Source of the DNA: a bacterium
GTDB lineage: Bacteria; KSB1; UBA2214
Length of the DNA: 37,406 bases
Assembly (NCBI GenBank): GCA_029560815.1
Contig: JAKQKF010000129.1
Coordinates: 1-37,406 of the forward strand
Reading direction: 5' to 3'
Below, one piece after another: positions 25,596-34,164 of the stretch. The notes beneath the pieces were generated by a model that made no database searches, was not told the origin of the DNA, and worked only from the letters and a program-made list of their open reading frames with translations. The position numbers and the translations under genes were made by a program. Positions within the stretch are counted from its first letter, which is position 1, and the number at the start of each line of letters is the position of its first letter.

Positions 25596-26750
25596 GTGAA
25601 ACCTCTCACCTCGGTGCTCATCAAGCCGGCCGGGCCGGACTGCTCGCTCGCCTGTCATTACTGCTACTATCTGGACAAGTCGGCCCTTTTCCCGGGCACG
25701 GCGCACCGGATGAGCGAGGCGGTGCTGCGCAATACTGTCCGCCAGATGTTGCAGCAGGGGGGGCAGCGTATCAACTTTGCCTGGCAGGGGGGCGAGCCCA
25801 CGCTGATGGGGCTCCGCTTTTACGAGACCGCCGTTCACTATCAGAGCCGCTGCAGCCGCCCCGGTCAGCAGGCTGGCAACGGACTGCAGACCAACGGCCT
25901 GCACATCGATGAACACTGGGCCCGCTTCCTCCACCAGAACAGTTTTCTGGTCGGCCTCTCCCTCGATGGCCCCGAGCAGGTGCATGACCGCTATCGCCGT
26001 TTCCGCAGCGGGGAGGGTTCCTGGCGGCGGGTGGTTAAAAGCCGGGATCTGATGCTCAGTGCCGGGGTCGCAGTCAACGCCCTGATCGTGGTGAATGACA
26101 ACAGTGTGCATTTCCCTGAAGAGATCTATAATTTTCACAAACAGAGCGGCATCGACCATCTCCAGTTCATCCCCTGCCTGGAGCGGGATGACAGCCGGCC
26201 CGGCGGCCTAGCTGCTTTCTCCGTCGATGCGGAAGCGTACGGCCGTTTCCTCATTGCGCTTTTTGATCTCTGGCGCGCCGATTTCAGCGGGGGGCGGCCG
26301 ACCCTCTTCATCCGCTGGTTCGACTCCCTCTTCTACACCTATCTGGGGCTGAAGGCACCGGAATGCACGCTCCTGCCCGAATGCGGAGTCTATCTTGTTG
26401 TGGAGCATAACGGGGAGGTCTTTGCCTGCGATTTCTACGTCGATGAGCAGCACCGCCTCGGCAATGTCAGCGAGGCGAGGCTGGCCGACCTCCTCAACAG
26501 CCCTGCACAGGAACAGTTCGGCGCGGCCAAACGTGCCCTGCCCGATCAATGTACGGCCTGCCCCTGGCTGACCCACTGCTGGTGCGGCTGTCCCAGGGAG
26601 CGGATTTTCAGGCCCGACGGTGTCAACTATCTCTGTCCTGCCTGGCGGGCTTTTTTTGAGTATGCCGATCCCCACTTCAGGGCGCTGGCCGAGCGCCTGA
26701 CCCGGGAAAACCGCGCTGGCGCCGGCCGGCTGCCACAGAGCGGAGCGTAA
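25596..26750 (+). CDS. Anaerobic sulfatase maturase-like radical SAM/SPASM enzyme
   Basis: A 384-residue radical SAM protein. The SAM cluster motif CSLACHYC gives Cys16, Cys20 and Cys23, followed by YYLDK typical of anSMEs. WQGGEPTL is the SAM-binding segment. The SPASM domain supplies Cys257, 263, 278, 319, 322, 328, 332 and 347, matching the auxiliary-cluster ligand spacing of the characterised Clostridium perfringens enzyme, and Asp279 aligns with its proposed catalytic base. These enzymes oxidise a Cys or Ser of sulfatases to formylglycine. It starts at GTG only 7 bases after the GH13 stop. No sulfatase lies in this window, so the partner is unknown. Confidence 0.9.
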   Translation: MKPLTSVLIKPAGPDCSLACHYCYYLDKSALFPGTAHRMSEAVLRNTVRQMLQQGGQRINFAWQGGEPTLMGLRFYETAVHYQSRCSRPGQQAGNGLQTNGLHIDEHWARFLHQNSFLVGLSLDGPEQVHDRYRRFRSGEGSWRRVVKSRDLMLSAGVAVNALIVVNDNSVHFPEEIYNFHKQSGIDHLQFIPCLERDDSRPGGLAAFSVDAEAYGRFLIALFDLWRADFSGGRPTLFIRWFDSLFYTYLGLKAPECTLLPECGVYLVVEHNGEVFACDFYVDEQHRLGNVSEARLADLLNSPAQEQFGAAKRALPDQCTACPWLTHCWCGCPRERIFRPDGVNYLCPAWRAFFEYADPHFRALAERLTRENRAGAGRLPQSGA

Positions 26751-26809
26751 ACCGGCCGTAACCGGGCGCAGAGAGCGCAATGTTTTCTCATCCCATCCGC
26801 GAGGTGCAC

Positions 26810-28138
26810 ATGCAGGTAATAGCCGATGTCGTCGCCAGTCTGGACAGCTTCCTCTGGGGCCTGCCGTTGATCCTCCTCCTTTTCGGCACCCATCTTTTTC
26901 TCACCATCAGGCTGCGTTTCCCGCAGCGCTACATTTTCAAGGCGATCAAACTCTCCTTCGCCAGAGATAAAGAGGCGGAGGGCGATGTCAGCCAGTTCGG
27001 GGCCCTGACGACGGCCCTGGCCGCGACCATCGGCACCGGCAATATCGTCGGCGTGGCGACGGCAGTCGCCCTCGGCGGGCCGGGAGCGGTGCTGTGGCTG
27101 TGGCTCACCGGGGTCTTCGGCATCAGCACCAAATACGGCGAAGCCCTGCTTGCGGTCAAATACCGCGTCAAGACCCCTTCCGGCGATATGGCCGGCGGGC
27201 CGATGTATGCTCTCGAACGCGGCCTGGGCTGGCGCTGGCTGGGCATTCTCTTCGCCATCTTCACCGCCATCGCCGCCTTCGGTATCGGCTGCATGGTCCA
27301 GGCCAACTCCATCTCCGCCCTGGCCCTGAGCACCCTGCATATCCCCGGCTGGGTGACCGGCCTGATTCTGGCCGTCCTCACCGCGGTGGTGATCCTCGGC
27401 GGCATCAAGAGCATCGCCCGCGTCTGTGGAGTCCTGGTCCCCTTCATGGCGCTGACCTATATCATCGGCTGTCTCTACATCCTGATCCTCCATCATCAGA
27501 CCCTGCCGGCGACCATCGCGCTGATCGTCCGGTCGGCCTTCAACGGCCATGCTGCGGTCGGCGGCTTCGCCGGAGCCACCCTGATGGCGGCGCTCCGCTT
27601 TGGGGTGGCGCGCGGCCTCTTCTCCAATGAGTCCGGCCTGGGTTCCGCCCCGATCGTCGCCGCAGCGGCCCAGACCCGCAATCCGGTACGCCAGGCCCTG
27701 GTCTCCTCCACCGGCACCTTCTGGGATACCGTTGTAGTTTGTCTCATGACCGGACTGGTGCTGGTCAATTCCGGGGACTGGACCGGCGGGGCCAATGGCG
27801 CCGAGCTGACCAAAACCGCTTTCTCCCACATCCCGGTCATCGGACCGGCCGTACTCACCATCGGCTTGCTGACCTTCGTCTTTTCCACTATCCTCGGCTG
27901 GTCCTACTATGGGGAAAAGGCGATGGAATATCTGGCCGGCGAGCGGGCGGTTTTACCCTACCGAATTCTCTGGTGCATCGCTGTCTATTTCGGTTCGGTC
28001 TTTTCCCTGCAGTTCGTCTGGAATTTCGCCGATCTCGCCAACGGCCTCATGGCCATCCCCAATCTGATCGCCCTCCTCGCCCTGAGCGGGGTGATGGTGC
28101 GCGAGACGCGGGAGTATCTCTGGGATAAAGAGTTGTAG
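26810..28138 (+). CDS. Amino acid:cation symporter, AGCS (alanine/glycine) family
   Basis: About 442 residues and 10-11 membrane helices, an inner-membrane transporter taking up alanine or glycine with Na+ or H+. Family marks include 'FGALTTALAATIGTGNIVGVA', the symporter signature region GGPGAVLWLW, GISTKYGEALLAVKYR and 'RGLFSNESGLGSAPI'. ATG 26810 is preferred over ATG 26780 because GAGG lies just before it and the N-terminus then begins like other AGCS proteins. It lies 59 bases after the radical SAM gene. Ion and substrate are inferred from the family. Confidence 0.93.
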   Translation: MQVIADVVASLDSFLWGLPLILLLFGTHLFLTIRLRFPQRYIFKAIKLSFARDKEAEGDVSQFGALTTALAATIGTGNIVGVATAVALGGPGAVLWLWLTGVFGISTKYGEALLAVKYRVKTPSGDMAGGPMYALERGLGWRWLGILFAIFTAIAAFGIGCMVQANSISALALSTLHIPGWVTGLILAVLTAVVILGGIKSIARVCGVLVPFMALTYIIGCLYILILHHQTLPATIALIVRSAFNGHAAVGGFAGATLMAALRFGVARGLFSNESGLGSAPIVAAAAQTRNPVRQALVSSTGTFWDTVVVCLMTGLVLVNSGDWTGGANGAELTKTAFSHIPVIGPAVLTIGLLTFVFSTILGWSYYGEKAMEYLAGERAVLPYRILWCIAVYFGSVFSLQFVWNFADLANGLMAIPNLIALLALSGVMVRETREYLWDKEL

Positions 28139-28228
28139 GGCGGGTTGATGGTGCAATTTATCGCCGGCATGCGTTGTTAATAGCTTTGAATCAGCGCAGC
28201 AAATATCACTGAGTAAAAGGAGGATATC

Positions 28229-29080
28229 ATGAAAAAAGGATTGTTTGTCTTTTGCGCCATGATGCTGGCGCTCGCTACGGTCGCCGCCGACAGGGCGCAG
28301 GCCCAGGTGCAGCTGCCTCGTCTGAGTCCCAAGGCCAGCGTCACCCAGACCATCGGTTTGACAGAAGTGACCATCACCTACAGCCGTCCTGCGGTCAAGA
28401 ACCGCGTCATATGGGGCGAACTGGTCCCCAATAACCAGGTCTGGCGCCTCGGCGCCAACGAGGCCACCTCCATCGCCTTTGGCGATGATGTGACTATCGA
28501 AGGTCAGCCCCTGCCCAAAGGCACCTACAGCATGCATGCCATCCCCAACCCCGGGGAGTGGGTGATCATTTTCAACAAGGTGGCCGGACAGTGGGGCAGC
28601 TATAATTACAAGCAGGAGGAGGATGCCCTGCGGGTGACGGTGAAATCCTTCGCAGGGCCCGATGTGGAGCGGATGCTCTTCACCTTCGACGATGTCACCG
28701 ACGAATCCGCCACTGTGACCCTCGCCTGGGAAAAGCTGCGGGTCGCTTTCAAGGTGGGTGTCAACACCGACGAGAAGGTCATGAGTTCGGCCAGGTCGAT
28801 CCTCAACTCCCGTTCCCTGTTATACGCTGCGCAGTATGCCCTGCAGAACAATATCGAGATCGAGCAGGCCGGCAAGTGGCTCGATGCCTCGATTGCGCTC
28901 GATGAGAGTTTTCAGAACCTGAGTCTCAAGGCCGATCTCCTCGCCCGCGAAGGCAAGGTCAAGGAGGCGGTGAAGATCGGCGAGAAAGCCCTGGTGCTCG
29001 GCAGGGCGGCGCAAAGGGTGCCGCCGGATCTGGCCACCTTCGCCAATCAGGTGGCGGAGTGGAAGAGCAGGAAAAAATAG
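28229..29080 (+). CDS. Secreted DUF2911 domain protein
   Basis: A 283-residue protein with a signal peptide (cleavage likely after AQA at about 26). The DUF2911 domain (about 30-170) shows 'LSPKASVTQTIG', VTITYSRPAVK, VWRLGANEAT, KGTYSMHAIP and WVIIFNK. The C-terminal 90 residues are helical and TPR-like ('LSLKADLLAREGKVKEAVKIGEKAL'). DUF2911 proteins are common in Bacteroidota and related phyla and have no assigned function. AGGAGG is placed 5 bases before the ATG. It precedes the GH97 gene by 73 bases. Confidence 0.9.
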   Translation: MKKGLFVFCAMMLALATVAADRAQAQVQLPRLSPKASVTQTIGLTEVTITYSRPAVKNRVIWGELVPNNQVWRLGANEATSIAFGDDVTIEGQPLPKGTYSMHAIPNPGEWVIIFNKVAGQWGSYNYKQEEDALRVTVKSFAGPDVERMLFTFDDVTDESATVTLAWEKLRVAFKVGVNTDEKVMSSARSILNSRSLLYAAQYALQNNIEIEQAGKWLDASIALDESFQNLSLKADLLAREGKVKEAVKIGEKALVLGRAAQRVPPDLATFANQVAEWKSRKK

Positions 29081-29153
29081 GACCCAATGACCAGGGGCGG
29101 GGAAGGGCATGCCAGGAACGCCTGATTTCCCCGCCTCAGGGAGAGCAGCACCT

Positions 29154-31298
29154 ATGATGAAAAACATGATCTTTATGACGATCTTGATCGCCGCGCTGCG
29201 GCTTTCCGCGCTGGAATTGAACTCGCCGAATGGCCAACTCGCTCTCGAATTCTATCTCAACGGTGCGGGTGAGCCCTGCTACCGCCTCGATCTCGGCGAA
29301 CAGCCGGTCATTCTGGAGAGCAGGATGGGCGTCGCCCTCAAGGACAATTCCGGCCTCTTCGACCGTTTCAAGGTGGTCAAATCCGGGCGCACCACCGCCG
29401 ACGAGAGCTGGGAGCCGGTCTGGGGCGAAGAGAGGCGCATCCGCAGCCATTACAGCGAGCTGGCGGTGACGCTGGAGAGGGATGAGCCGGAGAAGCGGCA
29501 GATGATCATCCGCTTCCGTCTCTTCGACGATGGCCTCGGCTTTCGCTATGAATTCCCGAACCAGCCCAACCTGGGCTACTTCATCGTCAGCGGTGAAAAG
29601 ACCCAGTTCAATCTGACCGGCGATCACCTGGCCTGGTGGATCCCCGGTGACTATGATACCAACGAATACGACTATTCGACCACCCCGCTCAGCAAGGTTG
29701 ACGCCATGCGCGGCGCGACGATGCAAGAGATCGCTGTACGCTCGATCATCGCTCCCAATGCCGTGCAGACCCCGCTCATGCTCAAGACCCGCGAGGGGCT
29801 TTACATCAACCTTTTCGAAGCCGCTCTGGTCAACTATCCGGCGATGAACCTGCTCGTCGACCAGCGCACTTTTTCGCTGGGCGCGGTGCTGGTGCCCGAT
29901 GCGCTGGGTCATATGGCCTACCTGCAGACTCCCGAGAAGAGCCCCTGGCGCACCGTCATCGTCAGCCGCGATGCCCGGGAGATCCTCGCCTCGCGGATCA
30001 TCCTCAACCTCAACGAGCCCTGCGCCCTGACCGATACCGGCTGGATCAAGCCGCAGAAATATATCGGCATCTGGTGGGGCATGCACGTCGGCACGGTCTC
30101 CTGGAACATGGCCGACACCAGCAATCTCAAACTGGCCACGACCGACTGGAACGCTCTCAAGCCCAACGGACGCCACGGCGCCACCACGGCCGAGACCAAA
30201 CGCTACATCGATTTCGCCGCCAGACACGGCTTTGACGGGGTGCTGGTCGAGGGCTGGAACGTCGGCTGGGAGGACTGGTTCGGTAACTGGAAAGAGGAGG
30301 TTTTTGATTTTGTCACTCCCTATCCCGATTTCGATGTGGAGGAGCTGCAGCGCTACGCCGCCGAACGCGGAGTGCGCCTGATCATGCACCACGAAACCTC
30401 GGCGGCGGTGACCAATTATGAGCGGCGGATGCAGGATGCCTTTGCCTTTATGAAAAAGCACGGCTACAACAGCGTCAAGACCGGCTACGTCGGCCGCATC
30501 ATCCCGCGCGGCGAGCACCATGACGGCCAGTGGATGGTCAACCACTATCTGCGTGTGGCGCGGGAGGCGGCGCGCCACGAGATCATGATCGACGCCCATG
30601 AACCGGTGCGGCCGACGGGGCTGCACCGTACCTGGCCGAACTGGCTGGCCTGCGAGGCCGGACGCGGCAATGAGTACAACGCCTGGAGTGGTGGCAATCC
30701 TCCCGACCATGAGACCATCCTGCCCTTCACCCGGCTTATGGGCGGTCCGATGGATTATACGCCCGGCATCTTTCAGATCAAGATGGATTACTACAAGCCC
30801 GGCAGCAGCTTGCAGGTGCACACCACCCTGGCCAAGCAGCTGGCCCTCTACGTCACCCTTTACAGTCCCCTGCAGATGGCGGCGGACCTGATCGAGAATT
30901 ACGACCGCTTTCCCGATGCCTTCCAGTTCATCAAGGATGTGGCGGTCGACTGGGAAGAGAGCCGCATTATCGCCGCAGAACCGGGCGACTATCTGACCAT
31001 CGCCCGCAAGGAAAAGGGTACGGATAACTGGTTCATCGGCGCCATCACCGATGAAGAGGCGCGTTCTGCGACCATCACCCTCGATTTTCTCGATCCGGGG
31101 GTCAAGTATACGGCGGTGCTCTATCTTGACGGCAAGGATGCTCACTGGCAGAAGAATCCCATGGCCTATCGTATCCGCAAGGGGCTGGTGACCGGCAAAT
31201 CGGTGCTTGGAATGGCCCTGGCGGCCGGCGGAGGGGCGGCGGTGAGTATCATGCCGGCCACCGCGGCGGAGCTGAAAACGCTCAAAATGGTGAAATAG
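29154..31298 (+). CDS. Glycoside hydrolase family 97 (SusB-like alpha-glucosidase)
   Basis: A 714-residue exported enzyme. A signal peptide (about 1-20) precedes the N-terminal beta-sandwich (about 22-285), a TIM barrel (about 300-600) and a C-terminal beta domain. Conserved Glu include Glu414 (MHHETS), Glu483 (DAHEPVRPTG), Glu501 and Glu507 (LACEAGRGNE), corresponding to the catalytic and calcium-binding set of SusB. The position where retaining GH97 members have an Asp nucleophile (VKVDF) reads VKTGYVG here, which fits the inverting alpha-glucosidase group. ATG 29154 is chosen over 29109 because it gives a proper signal peptide and follows GGGAGAG. It probably acts with the GH13 lipoprotein on alpha-glucans in the periplasm. 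Confidence 0.92.
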   Translation: MMKNMIFMTILIAALRLSALELNSPNGQLALEFYLNGAGEPCYRLDLGEQPVILESRMGVALKDNSGLFDRFKVVKSGRTTADESWEPVWGEERRIRSHYSELAVTLERDEPEKRQMIIRFRLFDDGLGFRYEFPNQPNLGYFIVSGEKTQFNLTGDHLAWWIPGDYDTNEYDYSTTPLSKVDAMRGATMQEIAVRSIIAPNAVQTPLMLKTREGLYINLFEAALVNYPAMNLLVDQRTFSLGAVLVPDALGHMAYLQTPEKSPWRTVIVSRDAREILASRIILNLNEPCALTDTGWIKPQKYIGIWWGMHVGTVSWNMADTSNLKLATTDWNALKPNGRHGATTAETKRYIDFAARHGFDGVLVEGWNVGWEDWFGNWKEEVFDFVTPYPDFDVEELQRYAAERGVRLIMHHETSAAVTNYERRMQDAFAFMKKHGYNSVKTGYVGRIIPRGEHHDGQWMVNHYLRVAREAARHEIMIDAHEPVRPTGLHRTWPNWLACEAGRGNEYNAWSGGNPPDHETILPFTRLMGGPMDYTPGIFQIKMDYYKPGSSLQVHTTLAKQLALYVTLYSPLQMAADLIENYDRFPDAFQFIKDVAVDWEESRIIAAEPGDYLTIARKEKGTDNWFIGAITDEEARSATITLDFLDPGVKYTAVLYLDGKDAHWQKNPMAYRIRKGLVTGKSVLGMALAAGGGAAVSIMPATAAELKTLKMVK

Positions 31299-31305
31299 AG
31301 GCGGA

Positions 31306-31950
31306 ATGAGAACCCCCGGCATGATAAAAGGTATCGCGGTCGCGGCTGCGCTCTGCATACTCAGTGCAGCCGGCCTGGCATGGGCCGGGTCCGCGGCGCC
31401 TTCGGCCTCGGCCGGAAAGGCGGCGCTCGAACGGGCGCGGCTCCTTTTTTACGCCAGTGTGGAGGAGAAGAAGCAGATCCGGCCGGCCATCGCCGCCTTT
31501 GAGGAACTCGCCGTCGCCCAGCCCGAGTGGGCGGGCCGGGCCAGGACCTATATCGGCGCCCTGGTGGCTTTGCAGGGCAAGCATGCCTTTTTGCCCCACG
31601 CCAAATGGCGCCTGGCCAACCGCGGACTCGAGATCATGGATGAGGGGGTGGCGATGGCGCCCGAAGATGTCGAGTCCCTTTTCATCCACAGCTCCACCTG
31701 CTATTTTCTGCCCTTTTTTTTCAAGCGCGGGGAGGACGCCCAGGCCAAATTCGGCGAGCTGGTGCGCCTGCTCCCGCAGAACCACCGCGAGTTTGATGAT
31801 GCCATGCTGGCCAATGTGGTGCAGTTCATCGCTGAACGCGCCCACCTGGATGAGAGTCAAAAAGCGGACCTCGAGCGCCTCAGGGAAGAGCTGCATCATG
31901 AGAGGAGCATGCCCGCGGTCGTCAGGACAGAAGAGGGGGCCGGCTCTTGA
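31306..31950 (+). CDS. Small secreted TPR-like protein of unknown function
   Basis: A 214-residue protein with a signal peptide ending near AWA (about 27). The rest is helical with a possible degenerate TPR pattern ('AIAAFEELAVAQPEWAGRA', 'RGLEIMDEGVAMAPEDV'). I do not recognise a named family. AGAGG precedes the ATG by about 5 bases. The stop overlaps the TTG start of the lycopene cyclase by 4 bases, so it is translated with the carotenoid genes. It might therefore serve pigment assembly or the membrane, but no direct evidence supports this. Confidence 0.7.
   Translation: MRTPGMIKGIAVAAALCILSAAGLAWAGSAAPSASAGKAALERARLLFYASVEEKKQIRPAIAAFEELAVAQPEWAGRARTYIGALVALQGKHAFLPHAKWRLANRGLEIMDEGVAMAPEDVESLFIHSSTCYFLPFFFKRGEDAQAKFGELVRLLPQNHREFDDAMLANVVQFIAERAHLDESQKADLERLREELHHERSMPAVVRTEEGAGS
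31933..31939 (+). promoter_or_regulatory. Ribosome binding site for the lycopene cyclase TTG start
   Basis: GAGGGGG is placed 7 bases before TTG 31947 inside the end of the preceding gene, supporting the unusual start codon and translational coupling. Confidence 0.6.
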
Positions 31951-32624
31951 GTCATCTGGAGTATCTCCTTTTCAATCTGCTCGTAGCCGCCGGGCCCCTG
32001 GCGCTGAGTTTCGAGCCCAAGGTGCGCTATCTGCGCCGCTGGCCGGCCGCCCTGCTCTCAGCCGCGCTGATGCTGCTCCCTTACGCCCTCTGGGACACCC
32101 TGGTCACCGGCCGCCACTGGTGGTTCAATCCCCGCTACACGGCCGGCACCTTCATCGGCCCCCTGCCGGCCGGGGAGTGGCTCTTTTTCATCACGGTCCC
32201 TTTCGCCGCTCTCTTCGTCTGGGAGGTGCTGCGCTTTTACCGCCCGCACCGGCATGCGGCGGCAGAGCGGCGTCCCCCGCACTGGCTCTGGCCGGCTCTG
32301 CCCCTCGCCGGCCTGATGCTCTGGCTGGGCAAGGAGTATACCGCCCTGGTGATCGCCGTCTTTGCCGTGACGGCCTGGGCTGATCTCCGCTTGGGCGGCC
32401 GGGTGCTCGCCCGCGCCAATGTTCTTCCCTATGCCGCGCTGCTCGCCGGGCTGATGCTGATCTTCAACGGCTATCTGACCGCCCGGCCGGTAGTGCTCTA
32501 CGATCCGGCCTACCAGCTCGACTGGCTGATCGGCACCATCCCGGTCGAGGATTTTCTCTATGGCTACAGCCTCCTCCTCGGCTGTACCTCACTTTTCGAA
32601 AAGTTCCGGAGTCGGCATGACTAA
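31947..32624 (+). CDS. Lycopene cyclase, fused CrtYc-CrtYd type
   Basis: A 225-residue integral membrane protein with about six to seven helices. Two internally related halves are visible: the first around FNPRY...GPLPAGEWLFF, the second around YDPAY...GTIPVEDFLYG. Each carries the P-x-E/D signature of heterodimeric CrtYc/CrtYd lycopene cyclases, here in one chain as in archaeal and Bacteroidota forms. It would close beta-ionone rings on lycopene. It starts at TTG, overlapping the stop of the upstream gene, and its end overlaps the next gene by 8 bases. The number of rings formed cannot be read from sequence. Confidence 0.88.
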   Translation: MSHLEYLLFNLLVAAGPLALSFEPKVRYLRRWPAALLSAALMLLPYALWDTLVTGRHWWFNPRYTAGTFIGPLPAGEWLFFITVPFAALFVWEVLRFYRPHRHAAAERRPPHWLWPALPLAGLMLWLGKEYTALVIAVFAVTAWADLRLGGRVLARANVLPYAALLAGLMLIFNGYLTARPVVLYDPAYQLDWLIGTIPVEDFLYGYSLLLGCTSLFEKFRSRHD

Positions 32625-34089
32625 ACAGGTGGCCGTAATCGGGGGGGGATTGGCGGGATTGAGCGGCGCCATTGAACTGGCGCGGCGGGGCTTCAGCGTC
32701 GACCTTTTCGAGCAGACCGGCCGCCTCGGCGGCAAGATGAATGAGGTGCGGCGGGAGGGCTTCCGCTTCGACACCGGGCCCTCACTGCTCACCATGCCCT
32801 TTGTGCTCGAAAAGCTCTTTGCCGATGCCGGCTTCCGGCGCAGGGAGTTCCTCGATCTGGTCCCGATCGAGCCGATGTGCCGCTATTTTTTCGCAGACGG
32901 CAGCCGTCTCGACGCGAGCAGCGATGCCGCGGCCATGGAGACGGCCATCACCATGCTCTCGGAGCGGGACCGGGGCCGCTTCGCTCGCTTTATGGCTTAC
33001 AGCCGCCGCATCTACGATCTCACCGCCGAAGTCTTTCTCTTCACCCCGATCCACGAATGGAAAAGAGTGCTCAAGAGCCGCCATCTCTCCACCCTGGGCG
33101 CCCTTCCCGCCATTGACCCCCTGCGCACGGTCCACCGCGGGGTAAAACGTTTTTTCCGCGACGATCGCCTCGTCCAGCTTTTTGACCGCTACGCCACCTA
33201 TAATGGCTCCAATCCCTACCAGGCGCCGGCGACCCTGAATATCATCCCCTACGTTGAATACGGGTTCGGCGGCTTTTACGTCCGCGGCGGGATGTACCGC
33301 CTGGTCGAAGCCCTGCAGCGGCTGGCCACTATCCTCGGGGTGCGCATACATACCGGGATGCCGGTGGAGGAGATCGTGACCGAAAAGGGGCGGGTCGCCG
33401 GCGTGCGGGTGGACGGTGCCCTGCTGCGCACCGAGCGCGTGCTCTGCAGCGCCGATGTCGTCACCGCCTTCAACCGGCTGCTGCCCGGATTCGCCAAAGA
33501 GCGCCGCCGGCTCAACCGCCTCGAACCCTCGCTCTCGGGCATGATTTTCCTCTGGGGGGTGAAAAAGAGCCATCCCGGGCTGGCCCACCACAATATCTTT
33601 TTTTCTGCCGATTATCACCGCGAGTTCGGCCAGATTTTCGACGGGCTGCGGGCGCCGGACGATCCCACCGTCTACGTCGCCATCACCAGCCGCGCCGATG
33701 CGGAGGATGCCCCGGAAGGGATGGAGAACTGGTTTGTCCTGGTCAATATGCCCTACCTGCGCCCGGGGGCGGCTGAACCCGATGCCGCCAGTGTGCGCCA
33801 AACCGTGCTGTCCCGGCTGCGGCAGCAGGAGATCGATGTGAGCGGGGCGATCGCCTGCGAGGAGGTCATCACCCCGCGCGACTTTCTCGAGCGCTATGGC
33901 AGCAACGCCGGCAGCATCTACGGCATCTCGAGCAACTCGCGCTCGATGGCCTTTCGCCGCCCGGCCAACCGCAGCCGCGCCGTGCCGGGGCTGTTCCTCG
34001 CCGGCGGCGCCTGCCATCCCGGCGGCGGCATCCCCCTGGTGCTGCTTTCGGGCCGGATGGCGGCCGAACTGATCGCGGAGATGGAATAA
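32617..34089 (+). CDS. CrtI-family carotenoid desaturase/oxygenase (CrtD- or CrtP-like)
   Basis: A 490-residue FAD-dependent amine-oxidase-type protein. The dinucleotide fold VAVIGGGLAGLSGA is at the N-terminus, and GGKMNEV and FDTGPSLLTMP follow. The C-terminus has YGISSNSRSMAFRRP and GACHPGGGIPLVLLSG. The SSNS...AF.RP pattern and GGG loop fit the CrtD (hydroxycarotenoid 3,4-desaturase) and CrtP/CrtOx branch better than standard phytoene desaturase. ATG 32617 has CGGAG upstream and overlaps the end of the cyclase gene. It probably modifies the product of the second CrtI-type enzyme next door. Exact reaction is uncertain. Confidence 0.83.
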   Translation: MTKQVAVIGGGLAGLSGAIELARRGFSVDLFEQTGRLGGKMNEVRREGFRFDTGPSLLTMPFVLEKLFADAGFRRREFLDLVPIEPMCRYFFADGSRLDASSDAAAMETAITMLSERDRGRFARFMAYSRRIYDLTAEVFLFTPIHEWKRVLKSRHLSTLGALPAIDPLRTVHRGVKRFFRDDRLVQLFDRYATYNGSNPYQAPATLNIIPYVEYGFGGFYVRGGMYRLVEALQRLATILGVRIHTGMPVEEIVTEKGRVAGVRVDGALLRTERVLCSADVVTAFNRLLPGFAKERRRLNRLEPSLSGMIFLWGVKKSHPGLAHHNIFFSADYHREFGQIFDGLRAPDDPTVYVAITSRADAEDAPEGMENWFVLVNMPYLRPGAAEPDAASVRQTVLSRLRQQEIDVSGAIACEEVITPRDFLERYGSNAGSIYGISSNSRSMAFRRPANRSRAVPGLFLAGGACHPGGGIPLVLLSGRMAAELIAEME

Positions 34090-34164
34090 AAAAAACGCGG
34101 GACGGTGTTTTCCGTACGAACGAAAAGGCTCGCATCACCATGGACCGGAGAGGAATTTTACTCA

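Noticed and set aside
26751..26809. Possible glycine riboswitch before the AGCS symporter
   Set aside because: The gap is too short (59 bases) and contains no conserved aptamer core.
29136..31358. A 740-residue open frame on the minus strand
   Set aside because: It is a complete antisense of the GH97 gene. The protein has no recognisable domains and has the Gly/Val/His/Asp-rich bias of a shadow frame in GC-rich DNA.
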